Notes: generated from the letters alone by a model not told the origin. 64,000 nt of DNA from Allotamlana fucoidanivorans (GCF_045788535.1 NZ_CP074074.1:3968001-4032000), one strand, 5' to 3'; numbered from the stretch's first letter, positions 1 through 8,516 are shown. Program-made: numbers and translations.

Positions 1-194
1 GGATAACGTGTAACATCACTGTGACAGTCATAACAGGTTTCCTTAAGAATCAATTTAACATCTTCTGGCGGGTTTGTTTCAACTAAAAATGGTTCTATAG
101 ATTTTAAATCACCCTGGTTTTTATCTGGCCCAAAGAACTGAGCTACTAAAAACAATAATAAAACTGCTAAAAGTACTTTTTTTACTAATTTCAT
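1..194 (-). CDS. haem-binding-domain protein, 3' part cut by window edge
   Basis: A minus-strand reading frame starts with ATG at 194 and is still open at base 1, so only the first 64 or so codons are visible. Residues 1-20 form a hydrophobic signal or anchor segment (MKLVKKVLLAVLLLFLVAQF), followed by FGPDK and then a C-x-x-C-H haem-attachment motif at about residues 54-58 (CYDCH) with SDVTRYP after it. This combination of a single N-terminal segment and CYDCHSxxTRYPWY-type motif is typical of the small periplasmic Haem_bd family of Bacteroidota, which carries one c-type haem; its electron partner is not known. It is divergent from the next gene with only 37 bases between the starts. Confidence 0.8.
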   Translation of the reverse strand, partial: MKLVKKVLLAVLLLFLVAQFFGPDKNQGDLKSIEPFLVETNPPEDVKLILKETCYDCHSDVTRY

Positions 195-231
195 TTTAAT
201 TAGATTTAGTGTTTAAAAATAAGAAAAGCAT

Positions 232-822
232 TTGACTACTAAAGAACTTTACAGCGAATTAAATTATGTGAATCATTCACGAGAGAAACGACATTATTAT
301 GCTAATTTACTTTTAAATCGTTCAGACCTTATCCCCACATTATTAGATATTTTATTTAGCATTAATGATAAAACATCTACAAAAGCAGCCTGGGTGTTTG
401 AATTTATGTGCAGCCTTGATATACACTGCATTATGCCTTATTTAGATAGGTTTACAGCTAATATAAAACATGTACATTTTGATTCATCCGTGCGCCCTTT
501 AGCTAAAATTTGCGAAACACTTATTGAGGCTTATTACAACAAAAAAGACCCAAAAATAAAACAGCATTTAACCGAAACACATAAAAAACGCATCACTGCA
601 ATCTGCTTTGATTTTATGATAAACGATGAAAAAGTGGCTGTAAAAGCCTACAGTATGACTACGCTTTTTTTTCTAGGTACAGAATATGAATGGATTCATC
701 CTGAATTAGAACTAATACTAAAACGTGATTATACTAACCAAAGTGCCGCTTTTAAAGCTAGAGCTAGGCATGTAATGCAGCGTATAACAAAAACCAGGCA
801 TTCCAATAAAAATCTTAAGTAA
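232..822 (+). CDS. helical-repeat (HEAT-like) hypothetical protein upstream of purB
   Basis: This 196-residue protein has no signal peptide and no membrane segment. It reads as amphipathic helices (blocks such as LIPTLLDILFSINDKTSTKA and AWVFEFMCSL), which suggests a HEAT/ARM-like alpha-helical repeat fold, but no catalytic motif is visible. The start is a TTG codon at 232; the next in-frame ATG is at residue 59 and would remove the first repeat, so the TTG start is preferred. It lies 62 bases before purB in the same direction. A conserved pairing with purB would be an inference from synteny, and purB has its own promoter box, so the two need not be co-transcribed. Function unknown. Confidence 0.75.
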   Translation: MTTKELYSELNYVNHSREKRHYYANLLLNRSDLIPTLLDILFSINDKTSTKAAWVFEFMCSLDIHCIMPYLDRFTANIKHVHFDSSVRPLAKICETLIEAYYNKKDPKIKQHLTETHKKRITAICFDFMINDEKVAVKAYSMTTLFFLGTEYEWIHPELELILKRDYTNQSAAFKARARHVMQRITKTRHSNKNLK

Positions 823-851
823 TTCATCTTCAAACTTCGGTGTAAAAATCA

Positions 852-859
852 TATCTTTG
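852..859 (+). promoter_or_regulatory. -7 promoter box of purB (TAnnTTTG)
   Basis: TATCTTTG matches the Bacteroidota sigma-ABfr -7 consensus TAnnTTTG exactly. It would place the transcription start near 863, giving a leader of about 20 bases before the purB ATG at 885. No clear TTG -33 element is seen at the right distance. Confidence 0.55.
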
Positions 860-884
860 CATGCTTTAAAAACAAACAAAAGAT

Positions 885-2228
885 ATGTCTTTATCAGCAT
901 TAAACGCCATCTCTCCTATTGACGGAAGATATAGAAGTAAAGCTAGTGAGCTAGCACCTTATTTTTCAGAAGAAGCCTTAATTAAATACCGTGTTTTAGT
1001 TGAAATAGAATACTTTATAGCGTTATGTGAAATTCCTTTACCTCAATTACAGTCGGTAAACTCATCTATTTTTGATGACTTAAGAGCTATATATGAATCG
1101 TTCTCATCTGAAGATGCTTTAGCGATTAAAAAAATAGAAAGTGTTACCAACCATGATGTAAAGGCCGTTGAATACTTTATAAAAGAAAAATTTGATGAGT
1201 TAGGTTTAGCCGAATACAAAGAGTTTATCCACTTTGGATTAACCTCACAAGACATTAACAATACAGCTATTCCGTTAAGTATTAAAGAGGCCATTAACGA
1301 TGTTTATGTTCCTGAATACACCGTGGTTTTAAATAAACTAGAGGCCTTATCAAAAGAATGGGCTCAAGTTTCAATGTTGGCACGCACACATGGGCAACCC
1401 GCTTCACCAACGCGTTTAGGAAAAGAATTTGAAGTTTTTGTAACCCGCTTAAAAGAGCAATTTAATTTGTTAAATGACATACCTAGTGCTGCTAAATTTG
1501 GTGGAGCTACTGGTAATTTTAATGCGCATCACGTAGCTTACCCAGATATTGATTGGAAAGCATTTGGCGCCAAGTTTGTTCAAGAAAAATTAGGCTTGTA
1601 TCACTCCTTTCCTACCACGCAAATTGAGCATTACGATCATATGGCCGCCTTATTTGATGCCTTAAAACGTATTAATACCATTCTAATTGATTTAGACAGA
1701 GATATTTGGACGTATGTATCTATGGACTACTTCAAACAAAAAATAAAAGCTGGTGAGGTAGGTAGCTCGGCTATGCCGCATAAAGTAAATCCTATTGATT
1801 TTGAAAATTCTGAAGGTAACTTAGGTATTGCCAATGCTATTTTTGAGCACTTGGCCGCTAAATTGCCTGTTTCAAGACTTCAAAGAGATTTGACCGACAG
1901 TACCGTTTTAAGAAACGTTGGTGTACCTTTTGGGCATACCATAATTGGTTTTAAATCAACTTTAAAAGGGTTAGACAAGCTCTTACTCAATGAAAATAAG
2001 TTTGCTGAAGATTTAGAAAATAACTGGGCTGTTGTAGCTGAAGCCATTCAAACTATTTTGAGACGAGAAGGCTACCCGAACCCTTATGAAGCTTTAAAAG
2101 GCTTAACTAGAACAAATACAAAGATAAATCAAGACTCTATTTCAAATTTTATTGATACCTTAGAGGTTTCAAACACAATAAAGGAAGAATTAAAACGTAT
2201 TACACCTAGTAATTACACTGGAATTTAA
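885..2228 (+). CDS. purB: adenylosuccinate lyase
   Basis: PurB cleaves SAICAR to AICAR plus fumarate and adenylosuccinate to AMP plus fumarate, acting twice in purine synthesis in the cytoplasm. The 447-residue length fits the bacterial family. It opens with LNAISPIDGRY, the usual PurB N-terminus. The three conserved regions of the fumarase/aspartase superfamily are present: TSQD at 120-123, THGQPASPT with the catalytic histidine near 169, and the signature loop SSAMPHKVNP at 294-303. The ATG at 885 follows a promoter box at 852. A small membrane protein gene follows 9 bases downstream. Nothing is missing or odd. Confidence 0.97.
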   Translation: MSLSALNAISPIDGRYRSKASELAPYFSEEALIKYRVLVEIEYFIALCEIPLPQLQSVNSSIFDDLRAIYESFSSEDALAIKKIESVTNHDVKAVEYFIKEKFDELGLAEYKEFIHFGLTSQDINNTAIPLSIKEAINDVYVPEYTVVLNKLEALSKEWAQVSMLARTHGQPASPTRLGKEFEVFVTRLKEQFNLLNDIPSAAKFGGATGNFNAHHVAYPDIDWKAFGAKFVQEKLGLYHSFPTTQIEHYDHMAALFDALKRINTILIDLDRDIWTYVSMDYFKQKIKAGEVGSSAMPHKVNPIDFENSEGNLGIANAIFEHLAAKLPVSRLQRDLTDSTVLRNVGVPFGHTIIGFKSTLKGLDKLLLNENKFAEDLENNWAVVAEAIQTILRREGYPNPYEALKGLTRTNTKINQDSISNFIDTLEVSNTIKEELKRITPSNYTGI

Positions 2229-2237
2229 TAGCTCTCA

Positions 2238-2435
2238 ATGTTAAACGACAAGCAATCTTTACTTTTAACTGGTCTCATGGTAGGCGGTATTTTTGTTTTT
2301 GGAATACTTGATATTTTAGATAATTTTATGGTTTTAACGGCATTAACTATTATGTTTTTTACCATTATAATAAATATGTTTTCGTTTTTAAAAAAATCGA
2401 AAGATATTCCGAAAGAAGAAAATCAAGATAAATAA
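2238..2435 (+). CDS. small two-helix membrane protein
   Basis: A 65-residue protein starting 9 bases after purB, so probably in the purB transcript. Two hydrophobic segments (about residues 7-25 and 29-50) are followed by a charged tail rich in K and E (KKSKDIPKEENQDK), predicting an integral inner-membrane protein with a cytoplasmic C-terminus. No domain is recognised. The frame is clean up to a terminator hairpin that begins just after the stop codon, which supports it as a real gene. Confidence 0.65.
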   Translation: MLNDKQSLLLTGLMVGGIFVFGILDILDNFMVLTALTIMFFTIIINMFSFLKKSKDIPKEENQDK

Positions 2436-2436
2436 G

Positions 2437-2469
2437 AAAAAAAGCTTCCAAAAACAGGAAGCTTTTTTT
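2437..2469 (+). terminator. rho-independent terminator after purB transcript
   Basis: An A-rich stretch, the stem AAGCTTCC / GGAAGCTT with a 7-base loop, then a run of seven Ts. The flanking A run and T run make it usable from both strands, so it could also end the minus-strand sigma/DUF4252 operon arriving from the right (stop at 2485). Confidence 0.85.
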
Positions 2470-2484
2470 ACGTGTTTTAAATTT

Positions 2485-3024
2485 TTACTTGAAAAAATTC
2501 ATAATATCATCTAATTGTTTTTCTTGAATATTGGCTTTTTGCAGGGCATGAATAAGTGTTACCATTTTATCTGGACTCATATTATCACCTAATACTCGTA
2601 CAATGCCAAACCCCATGTCTTTAGAGCTGCCAAACAATACAATTTCATCGGCTTCATCATCAGTGCCTATATATTTAACAGATATTTTATTTCCTTTATC
2701 TCGTAATTCCATCAGTTCTTGATATTTTGAATCGCTTAAAATTCGATTCACTTCTGCTAGTTCTGCATTGAATTGTTCTACATTATCATCGGATGCTTTA
2801 TATCCTAAGAAATTTAATTTATCAACAGATGCATAAGCTTCTTTCTGCTCTTCACTAAACTGAGACTTGTCTATTTCAATCATTGACAACGGAAAGTCCT
2901 GAGAAATAAAATTCTTTGTTTCTTGATGCTCTACATAATACCCCTGTAAGCTTCCGCTATTACCACAGTTAACTAATATAACTGCGGTGAATAACGATAG
3001 AAAATGTTTGATTGTTCGTTTCAT
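2485..3024 (-). CDS. DUF4252 family lipoprotein
   Basis: A 179-residue protein with a signal peptide ending in a lipobox-like VILVNC (cysteine near residue 20), so likely a lipoprotein in the outer or inner membrane. The body matches the DUF4252 pattern: an N-terminal segment, then KGNKISVKYIG and EIVLFGSSKDMGFGIVRVLGDNMSPDKMVTLI, the conserved strand-helix end of the family. It is the last gene of the sigma-anti-sigma-DUF4252-DUF4252 operon and lies 13 bases after its paralogue. DUF4252 proteins are often encoded beside ECF sigma factors in Bacteroidota; their biochemical role is unknown. Confidence 0.8.
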   Translation of the reverse strand: MKRTIKHFLSLFTAVILVNCGNSGSLQGYYVEHQETKNFISQDFPLSMIEIDKSQFSEEQKEAYASVDKLNFLGYKASDDNVEQFNAELAEVNRILSDSKYQELMELRDKGNKISVKYIGTDDEADEIVLFGSSKDMGFGIVRVLGDNMSPDKMVTLIHALQKANIQEKQLDDIMNFFK

Positions 3025-3037
3025 GATTATGAGTTAA

Positions 3038-3601
3038 TTACTTTCCTTTTTCTAGATGTTTTCCACCAGGAATATTCATTTTATCGGTTAATTTTGAAAT
3101 TTCATTAAGGTCAATATCTCCAGTAAGTGATACCACAACGGTTTCAATTTTTCTGTTCTCACCATTAATTTCAACACCCTGACCTTTCATAGCTTTATCA
3201 ATACCATTAACAAAGATTAAAAGTTCTTTCACATGATCTGCATCTTTTCCTTCTTTTACATAAAATTTAACTTCAGTACCATCATCTTTTACTTCCATTA
3301 ACTCTTCTAAACTGCTCGATTTTGATTTTACCCAACTTGAAATATCGCCTGCAATATCTTTATTGTCTGTCACAATAGTTTTAAAGCTGGTAATGCTTTT
3401 AACCATATCCATATAAGCTTGAGCTTCGGCATCTTCAACATCAATACCCATTTTGGCTATCATTTGAAACATCTTAGGTTTTATGGATACATAGGTAACA
3501 TCTGTGTTATCATTGTATTTCTCAAAAATATCTTTTTGAGCCATTCCTGCTAATGGTAATAACATAACAGCTATTATCCATACTATTAATCTTTTGTTCA
3601 T
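3038..3601 (-). CDS. DUF4252 family secreted protein
   Basis: From the ATG at 3601 this is a 187-residue protein with a standard signal peptide (MNKRLIVWIIAVMLLPLAGMAQ) cleaved after AQ. The frame is open for 11 further codons upstream to 3634, but that would place a polar extension before the signal peptide, so the inner ATG is preferred. The mature part (DIFEKYNDNTDVTYVSI..., SWVKSKSSSLEELMEV..., KFYVKEGKDADHVKELLIFV) is a DUF4252 domain, paralogous to the next gene but soluble and periplasmic rather than lipidated. It is third in the ECF sigma operon. Function unknown. Confidence 0.8.
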   Translation of the reverse strand: MNKRLIVWIIAVMLLPLAGMAQKDIFEKYNDNTDVTYVSIKPKMFQMIAKMGIDVEDAEAQAYMDMVKSITSFKTIVTDNKDIAGDISSWVKSKSSSLEELMEVKDDGTEVKFYVKEGKDADHVKELLIFVNGIDKAMKGQGVEINGENRKIETVVVSLTGDIDLNEISKLTDKMNIPGGKHLEKGK

Positions 3602-3638
3602 TGCTTTGCTATTTAATGTATTTAAAATATTCATTGTT

Positions 3639-4112
3639 TTAGTTTTTAAAAATTATACGTGTTGAATTTTCAATTTCGTTAAGATACCCTAAGGTAGATG
3701 TACCTTTGTTAACTTCATTAAGATATCCTACCGTTGCGGTACCTTTATTAAATTGATTAGAGATTAACTCCATAGATTTTGAAAATTCGTTAAAGGCCAA
3801 TTGCGGATCATCATAAGTACCTAAATCATTTGAATGATTTACTTTACCTATATAAAATCCTATCATAAGAACAATCACGGCTGCAACAGAAATCCACTTG
3901 TAATTAAAATTTTGCTTTGTTTTTAATGGAACGTCTTTGGTAAACTGTTCTTTCTGATTAGCTAAAAAATATGTAAACATAGGTTTGTACATCTCTAATT
4001 GCGGAGCTACATTGCTGCCGGAAAAATAGTTTTTCAACACTTGCTCTTCTTTTAGAGAAGTTTCCCCGTTTTCATATTTTTCAAGTAATTTTTCTATATT
4101 ATTTAATACCAT
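3639..4112 (-). CDS. putative membrane anti-sigma factor
   Basis: A 157-residue protein whose start overlaps the end of the ECF sigma gene by 14 bases, the usual arrangement for a cognate anti-sigma factor. Residues 1-70 are a charged cytoplasmic region with a short helical start (NIEKLLEKYENGETSLKEEQ), residues 73-89 form the single membrane segment (ISVAAVIVLMIGFYIG), and the rest is periplasmic. The periplasmic tail contains a near-perfect duplication, NKGTATVGYLNE (122-133) and NKGTSTLGYLNE (135-146), each followed by V or I. No ZAS zinc motif or FecR domain is visible, so the anti-sigma role rests on position and topology. Confidence 0.7.
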   Translation of the reverse strand: MVLNNIEKLLEKYENGETSLKEEQVLKNYFSGSNVAPQLEMYKPMFTYFLANQKEQFTKDVPLKTKQNFNYKWISVAAVIVLMIGFYIGKVNHSNDLGTYDDPQLAFNEFSKSMELISNQFNKGTATVGYLNEVNKGTSTLGYLNEIENSTRIIFKN

Positions 4113-4608
4113 AATTATGTGTATTAGTTAATTTTTCTCTTATTGTTTTTCTTGCCCTTGACAAAGCCACTCTAACTGCTGTATTATTCATATCTAACAT
4201 TTTAGCTATCTCATCAAAATCATATTCTTCTATATCTCTAAGTTGAATAATTAGGCGCTGTTGTTCAGGTAACGCTTCAATAATTTTCTCAACCCAATGT
4301 ACACTATCATTTAATTCAACTTGTTTTTGTAAAGCCGTTTGTTTATCCTCATAATTACTGTGCACAATTTTTAAATTTTGCGCTTGCTTCGATTTTAACT
4401 TATCAAAACAATAATTCTTGGTCATGGTCATTGAAAAGGCTTCCACATTTTTATACTCTTGAATTTTTGCTTTATTGTTCCATAATTTAATAAGGACTTC
4501 TTGCGTGGCATCCTCTGCTTCCTCTGTTGATACTAGTAATCGCTTAGCTAAACGAAATACCTTGTCTTTAAAGGGTGTTACAATATTTAAAAACTCTAAT
4601 TGAGTCAT
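4099..4608 (-). CDS. ECF RNA polymerase sigma factor
   Basis: A 169-residue sigma-70 family protein of the extracytoplasmic-function type. Region 2 lies at about 10-80 (core contact and -10 recognition, with EEAEDATQEVLIKLWNN), and region 4 at about 105-158 (LPEQQRLIIQLRDIEEYDFDEIA then an HTH with NNTAVRVALSRARKTIREKL). There is no region 1 or 3. It heads an operon with a membrane anti-sigma candidate and two DUF4252 proteins and probably directs its own transcription, though no autoregulatory promoter could be read in the 147-base gap to the divergent protease gene. The inducing signal is unknown. Confidence 0.93.
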   Translation of the reverse strand: MTQLEFLNIVTPFKDKVFRLAKRLLVSTEEAEDATQEVLIKLWNNKAKIQEYKNVEAFSMTMTKNYCFDKLKSKQAQNLKIVHSNYEDKQTALQKQVELNDSVHWVEKIIEALPEQQRLIIQLRDIEEYDFDEIAKMLDMNNTAVRVALSRARKTIREKLTNTHNYGIK

Positions 4609-4755
4609 TCTAATAGTATTGGCTTGGTTAAATATAGCTTAGTTAAGGCTATTTGATATTACGACGATCATAAATCAGTTTTGTTACAAATATTTTTTTT
4701 AACACAATAATGTAAGTATTTTTAAAGTTTTTAAGACTACTTACATAAAAATAGC

Positions 4756-6273
4756 ATGAAATACTTTAAACCTCTTCCGTTCCTACTTGTTCTAATACTT
4801 TCACTTAGTCTAGCTCTTAGTTGTAGTAAAAATGACGACAATGTTTTAATTGAAGAAAAAGAAGAATATGTACCTGTTACGCTAGACAATGAAATACATG
4901 ATTTTATTTGGCAAGGCATGAATGAAATCTATCTATGGCAAAGTGTTGTTCCTAATTTAAGCAACAATAAGTTTTCCACTTTTGATGACTATTATACATT
5001 TTTAAATTCATATAACACACCCGAAAGCTTATTTGATGCTCTACTTTACAAAAAAGATGAAGTTGACAAATTTAGTTTTATTGTTGATGATTATGTGGCA
5101 TTAGAAAAATCGTTTCAGGGCACTACCAAAACAAATGGCTTAGATTATAGATTGGTTAGATTAAGCGGATCAAATAACATATTTGGATATGTTAGGTATG
5201 TAGCAAACAATTCTGATGCGGCGTCAAAAGATATAAAAAGAGGGGACTTATTTCTAACCGTTGATAATCAACAACTAACTATAAACAATTATGAAAGTTT
5301 GCTTTTTGGGTCTAAAGACACTTATACCCTAGGAATGGCCGAAATAACCAATAATACTATAACCTCTAATGGCAAAACAGTAACCTTGACTAAAACAGAA
5401 TTTACTGAAAACCCGATTCATATTGCTAAAGTGATAGAATCTAACGGCACGAAAATAGGGTATATAATGTATAATGGTTTTACGAGTAATTTTAATACCG
5501 ACTTAAATAACACATTTGGTGATTTTAAAACCCAAGGTATTAATGAATTGGTTCTAGACTTTAGATACAACCCTGGAGGTAGTGTTAATACAGCCATTGA
5601 ATTATGTAGTATGATTACTGGACAGTTTTTAAATGATGTAATAATTAAACAACAATGGAACTCAAAATATCAAAATTATTTTGAGGCTAATGCCCCAGAA
5701 AGCCTGGTTGACCGTTTTACTGATAAAATGTCTGATGGTACTTTAATTAATTCTCTCAACCTTAATAGAGTTTATATTTTAACAACTTCGGGGACAGCCT
5801 CTGCCAGTGAGTTAATTATAAATGGACTGGCACCTTACATTGATGTTGTACAAATAGGGACTAATACTACAGGAAAATATACCGCATCTGTTACCTTATA
5901 TGATTCTGAAAATTTTGGTAGAGAGGAGGCCAATCCAAATCACACCTATGCTATTCAACCCTTGGTTTATAAGTCGGCTAATGCAAATGGTGTCACAGAT
6001 TACTTTAATGGTTTAGCACCAGATTATCCAATAACCTACCAAAATAGTTCAGGGCAACTATTTGAGGGAGAAAACATTATTAATTTAGGTGTTTTAGGAG
6101 ACATGAATGAACCTTTCTTAGCCAAAGCAATTGATTTGATTAATGGTGGAACTACCAAATTTTTTGAGTCATCAAAAGATGTAAAAGGTGTAAGCATAGA
6201 ACATATTGCTGAATCAAATGACTTTAAACCTTTAGGCAAAGGCATGTATTCCAATTTTAAAAAAATGGAGTAA
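4756..6273 (+). CDS. S41 family (C-terminal processing) peptidase lipoprotein, copy 1
   Basis: A 505-residue lipoprotein: signal peptide with lipobox ending LALSC (residue 23), followed by SKNDDN, an acidic stretch like the Bacteroidota surface-export signal. A short PDZ-like region (about 110-190, with NNSDAASKDIKRGDLFLTVD) precedes the S41 core. The core shows LDFRYNPGGSVNTA, the serine in TASASE (Ser349) and the lysine in TTGK (Lys374); their 25-residue spacing equals that of the Ser-Lys dyad of E. coli Prc. It is 30 bases upstream of a close paralogue (same layout, same FVWQGMN/FIWQGMN opening), so the pair arose by tandem duplication. The substrate is unknown. Confidence 0.9.
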   Translation: MKYFKPLPFLLVLILSLSLALSCSKNDDNVLIEEKEEYVPVTLDNEIHDFIWQGMNEIYLWQSVVPNLSNNKFSTFDDYYTFLNSYNTPESLFDALLYKKDEVDKFSFIVDDYVALEKSFQGTTKTNGLDYRLVRLSGSNNIFGYVRYVANNSDAASKDIKRGDLFLTVDNQQLTINNYESLLFGSKDTYTLGMAEITNNTITSNGKTVTLTKTEFTENPIHIAKVIESNGTKIGYIMYNGFTSNFNTDLNNTFGDFKTQGINELVLDFRYNPGGSVNTAIELCSMITGQFLNDVIIKQQWNSKYQNYFEANAPESLVDRFTDKMSDGTLINSLNLNRVYILTTSGTASASELIINGLAPYIDVVQIGTNTTGKYTASVTLYDSENFGREEANPNHTYAIQPLVYKSANANGVTDYFNGLAPDYPITYQNSSGQLFEGENIINLGVLGDMNEPFLAKAIDLINGGTTKFFESSKDVKGVSIEHIAESNDFKPLGKGMYSNFKKME

Positions 6274-6303
6274 TTTCAGCTATCTCACCTAAGAATTAAA
6301 AAC

Positions 6304-7734
6304 ATGAAAAGAATAAAAGCCCCAATTATCTTCGTTTTAATGATAATGCTCTGTGTGAGTTGTTTTGAAGATAATGATGATAATGGTGTATCAATAACAG
6401 ACATCAATGATTTTGTCTGGCAAGGCATGAATGCCTTTTACCTCTATTTAGAACACATTCCAGATTTAGCTAACGACAGATTTTCAAGTAATGATGCGTA
6501 TGTCAATTACTTAAATGGTTTTAATCGTCCTGAAGATTTGTTTGAAAGTCTTATTTACAAAAGAGAAACAGTTGACAGATTTAGTTGGATTGTTGACGAC
6601 TATTTAGAGCTTGAACGTTTATTTGAAGGGACTCGAGGCACAAACGGACTAGAATTTAACTTTTACCAATCACCTAATAGTGATACAGATGCTTTTGGTG
6701 TTATTCGTTTAGTGTTACCTGGAAGTCCTGCCGCTAAAACGGTTCTAAAACGGGGTGACATTATTTATGGTATAGACGGTATAAAATTAACCACTAGTAA
6801 TCTGGCCTCCTTATTTAATCAAAATTCATATACGCTTAATTTAGGAGTGTATAATGATCATAACACTCCTGAAGAATCAGATGACACCATTGATCCTATT
6901 GATGTAAATATCACTTTAAACAAAGTTATATATACTGAAAACCCCATCTTTAAAACAGCAACGTTCAATATTGGCGGACAAAATATAGGATACCTTATGT
7001 ATAATGGATTTATAAAAGGATCTGAGGAACAATTAAATAGCGTTTTTGCAGATTTTAAATCGAAAAATGTACAGCGATTAGTATTAGACTTAAGATACAA
7101 TCCAGGAGGCTCTGTATTAACAACAGCGTATTTAGCCAGTATGATTACAGGGCAATTCACGGGAGAAATTTTTGAAAAACTGAGATATAATAAAAATCAA
7201 ACAGGAAATAATTTTGATTACCTATTCTACAATGAATTACCTTCAGAAGCTTCCATTAACTCTATAGGCCTGAACAAATTATACATTTTAGCTACAGGCT
7301 CATCTGCTTCAGCAAGCGAGGGGCTAATTAATGGGTTGCGTCCCTATATTGAAGTGATACATCTAGGCTCTAATACCGTTGGTAAAACACAGGCTTCACG
7401 AACCCTTTATGACTCGCCTGATTTTACACGAGAAGGTGCTAACCCTACGCACACCTATGCCATGCAACCTTTAATTGCTGAAGGATTAAATAAAAATGAT
7501 GAAAAAGTTCCTGAAACAGGTTTGGTTCCAAGCATAGGGTTTGAATACAAAGAGAACGCTACCAATTATGGGGTTTTAGGTGATCCTGAAGAGCCCATGT
7601 TAGCTCTTGCTCTAGCGGCCATTAATAATAGTACAGCTAAAGTATCCCGCATTAAATCACAAACAAAAGATTTAGATCTTATTTTAGAGAGTAACACCTT
7701 TAATCCTTATGAAGGTGGTATGTATATTGACTAA
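6304..7734 (+). CDS. S41 family (C-terminal processing) peptidase lipoprotein, copy 2
   Basis: A 476-residue paralogue of the preceding gene, with lipobox CVSC and then FEDNDDN, again acidic and suggestive of surface display. It keeps the PDZ-like segment (LPGSPAAKTVLKRGDIIYGIDG) and the S41 core with LDLRYNPGGSVLTT, Ser336 in SSASASE and Lys361 in TVGK, 25 residues apart, so both copies look catalytically competent. The two copies differ most in the linker and the C-terminal region. It shares its transcript with copy 1 and probably with the PP-loop gene that starts 11 bases downstream. A protease acting on cell-surface or incoming protein is the best guess. Confidence 0.9.
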   Translation: MKRIKAPIIFVLMIMLCVSCFEDNDDNGVSITDINDFVWQGMNAFYLYLEHIPDLANDRFSSNDAYVNYLNGFNRPEDLFESLIYKRETVDRFSWIVDDYLELERLFEGTRGTNGLEFNFYQSPNSDTDAFGVIRLVLPGSPAAKTVLKRGDIIYGIDGIKLTTSNLASLFNQNSYTLNLGVYNDHNTPEESDDTIDPIDVNITLNKVIYTENPIFKTATFNIGGQNIGYLMYNGFIKGSEEQLNSVFADFKSKNVQRLVLDLRYNPGGSVLTTAYLASMITGQFTGEIFEKLRYNKNQTGNNFDYLFYNELPSEASINSIGLNKLYILATGSSASASEGLINGLRPYIEVIHLGSNTVGKTQASRTLYDSPDFTREGANPTHTYAMQPLIAEGLNKNDEKVPETGLVPSIGFEYKENATNYGVLGDPEEPMLALALAAINNSTAKVSRIKSQTKDLDLILESNTFNPYEGGMYID

Positions 7735-7745
7735 AACCTAAGGTA

Positions 7746-8459
7746 TTGAGCAAAAACAAAACCTACTTTAACTGGAGCACAGGAAAAGATTCAGCCTTGG
7801 CGCTTTATCATCTGCTGCAAAATGAGAATTACATCATTGATGAATTAATTACTACCATTAATAGTCATTATAATCGAGTGTCTATGCATGGTTTAAGAAA
7901 AGAATTCCTTACCGCTCAAACCAAAGCTTTAAACATAAAAGCGAGTTTAATAGAGCTTCCTGAAATGCCCAGTATGGAAGTTTATGAGCAAAAAATGAAT
8001 GACACTGTTTCTAGGCTTAAAACGGAAGGATTTACCCATAGTGCTTTCGGTGATATTTTTTTAGAAGATTTAAGAGAATACCGCGAAGAACAACTAGCCA
8101 AAAAAGGTTTTAAAGCCATTTTTCCTTTATGGAAAAGAGACACTAAAGCGCTTTTAAATGAGTTTTTAGACTTAGGTTTTAAAACTGTTATTGTTTGCGC
8201 CAATTCAAAATATTTTGATGAAGATTTTGTAGGCACTGTGATTGATAAAAACTTTATAGATAAGCTCCCAAAAGGTGTAGACCCTTGTGGTGAAAATGGA
8301 GAATTTCATACCTTCTGTTTCGACGGGCCTATTTTTAAAAATCCGATACCTTATACCCTTGGTGAAAAAATATACCGCGAATACGACAATCCAAATACTG
8401 ATGGTTCGGTTTGTAAATCTAACAAATACGGCGTTTGGTATTGTGATTTAATTCCATAA
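7746..8459 (+). CDS. PP-loop ATP pyrophosphatase (Dph6/MJ0570-like)
   Basis: A 237-residue cytoplasmic protein with an N-terminal PP-loop, STGKDSALALYHLL (about residues 8-21), and the family's downstream blocks MHGLRKEFLTAQTKAL, GFTHSAFGDIFLEDLREYRE and DPCGENGEFHTFCFDGP. It is routinely labelled diphthine-ammonia ligase, but bacteria do not make diphthamide, so the real substrate is unknown; the fold adenylates a carboxyl or similar group before amide formation. The start is TTG at 7746, 11 bases after the second protease gene. It converges on the vitamin B12 uptake genes across a terminator. Whether it has anything to do with corrinoids is speculation from position. Confidence 0.85.
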   Translation: MSKNKTYFNWSTGKDSALALYHLLQNENYIIDELITTINSHYNRVSMHGLRKEFLTAQTKALNIKASLIELPEMPSMEVYEQKMNDTVSRLKTEGFTHSAFGDIFLEDLREYREEQLAKKGFKAIFPLWKRDTKALLNEFLDLGFKTVIVCANSKYFDEDFVGTVIDKNFIDKLPKGVDPCGENGEFHTFCFDGPIFKNPIPYTLGEKIYREYDNPNTDGSVCKSNKYGVWYCDLIP

Positions 8460-8460
8460 A

Positions 8461-8487
8461 AAAATGCCACCTAAAAAGTGGCATTTT
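8461..8487 (+). terminator. bidirectional terminator
   Basis: Perfect 10-base stem AAAATGCCAC / GTGGCATTTT with a 7-base loop, starting right after the PP-loop stop codon. It can serve the plus-strand protease/PP-loop transcript; the convergent btuB-btuG transcript ends 30 bases to the right and may use it too. Confidence 0.85.
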
Positions 8488-8516
8488 AAATAAAGTAGAT
8501 TACTTCAAGGCTCTGA

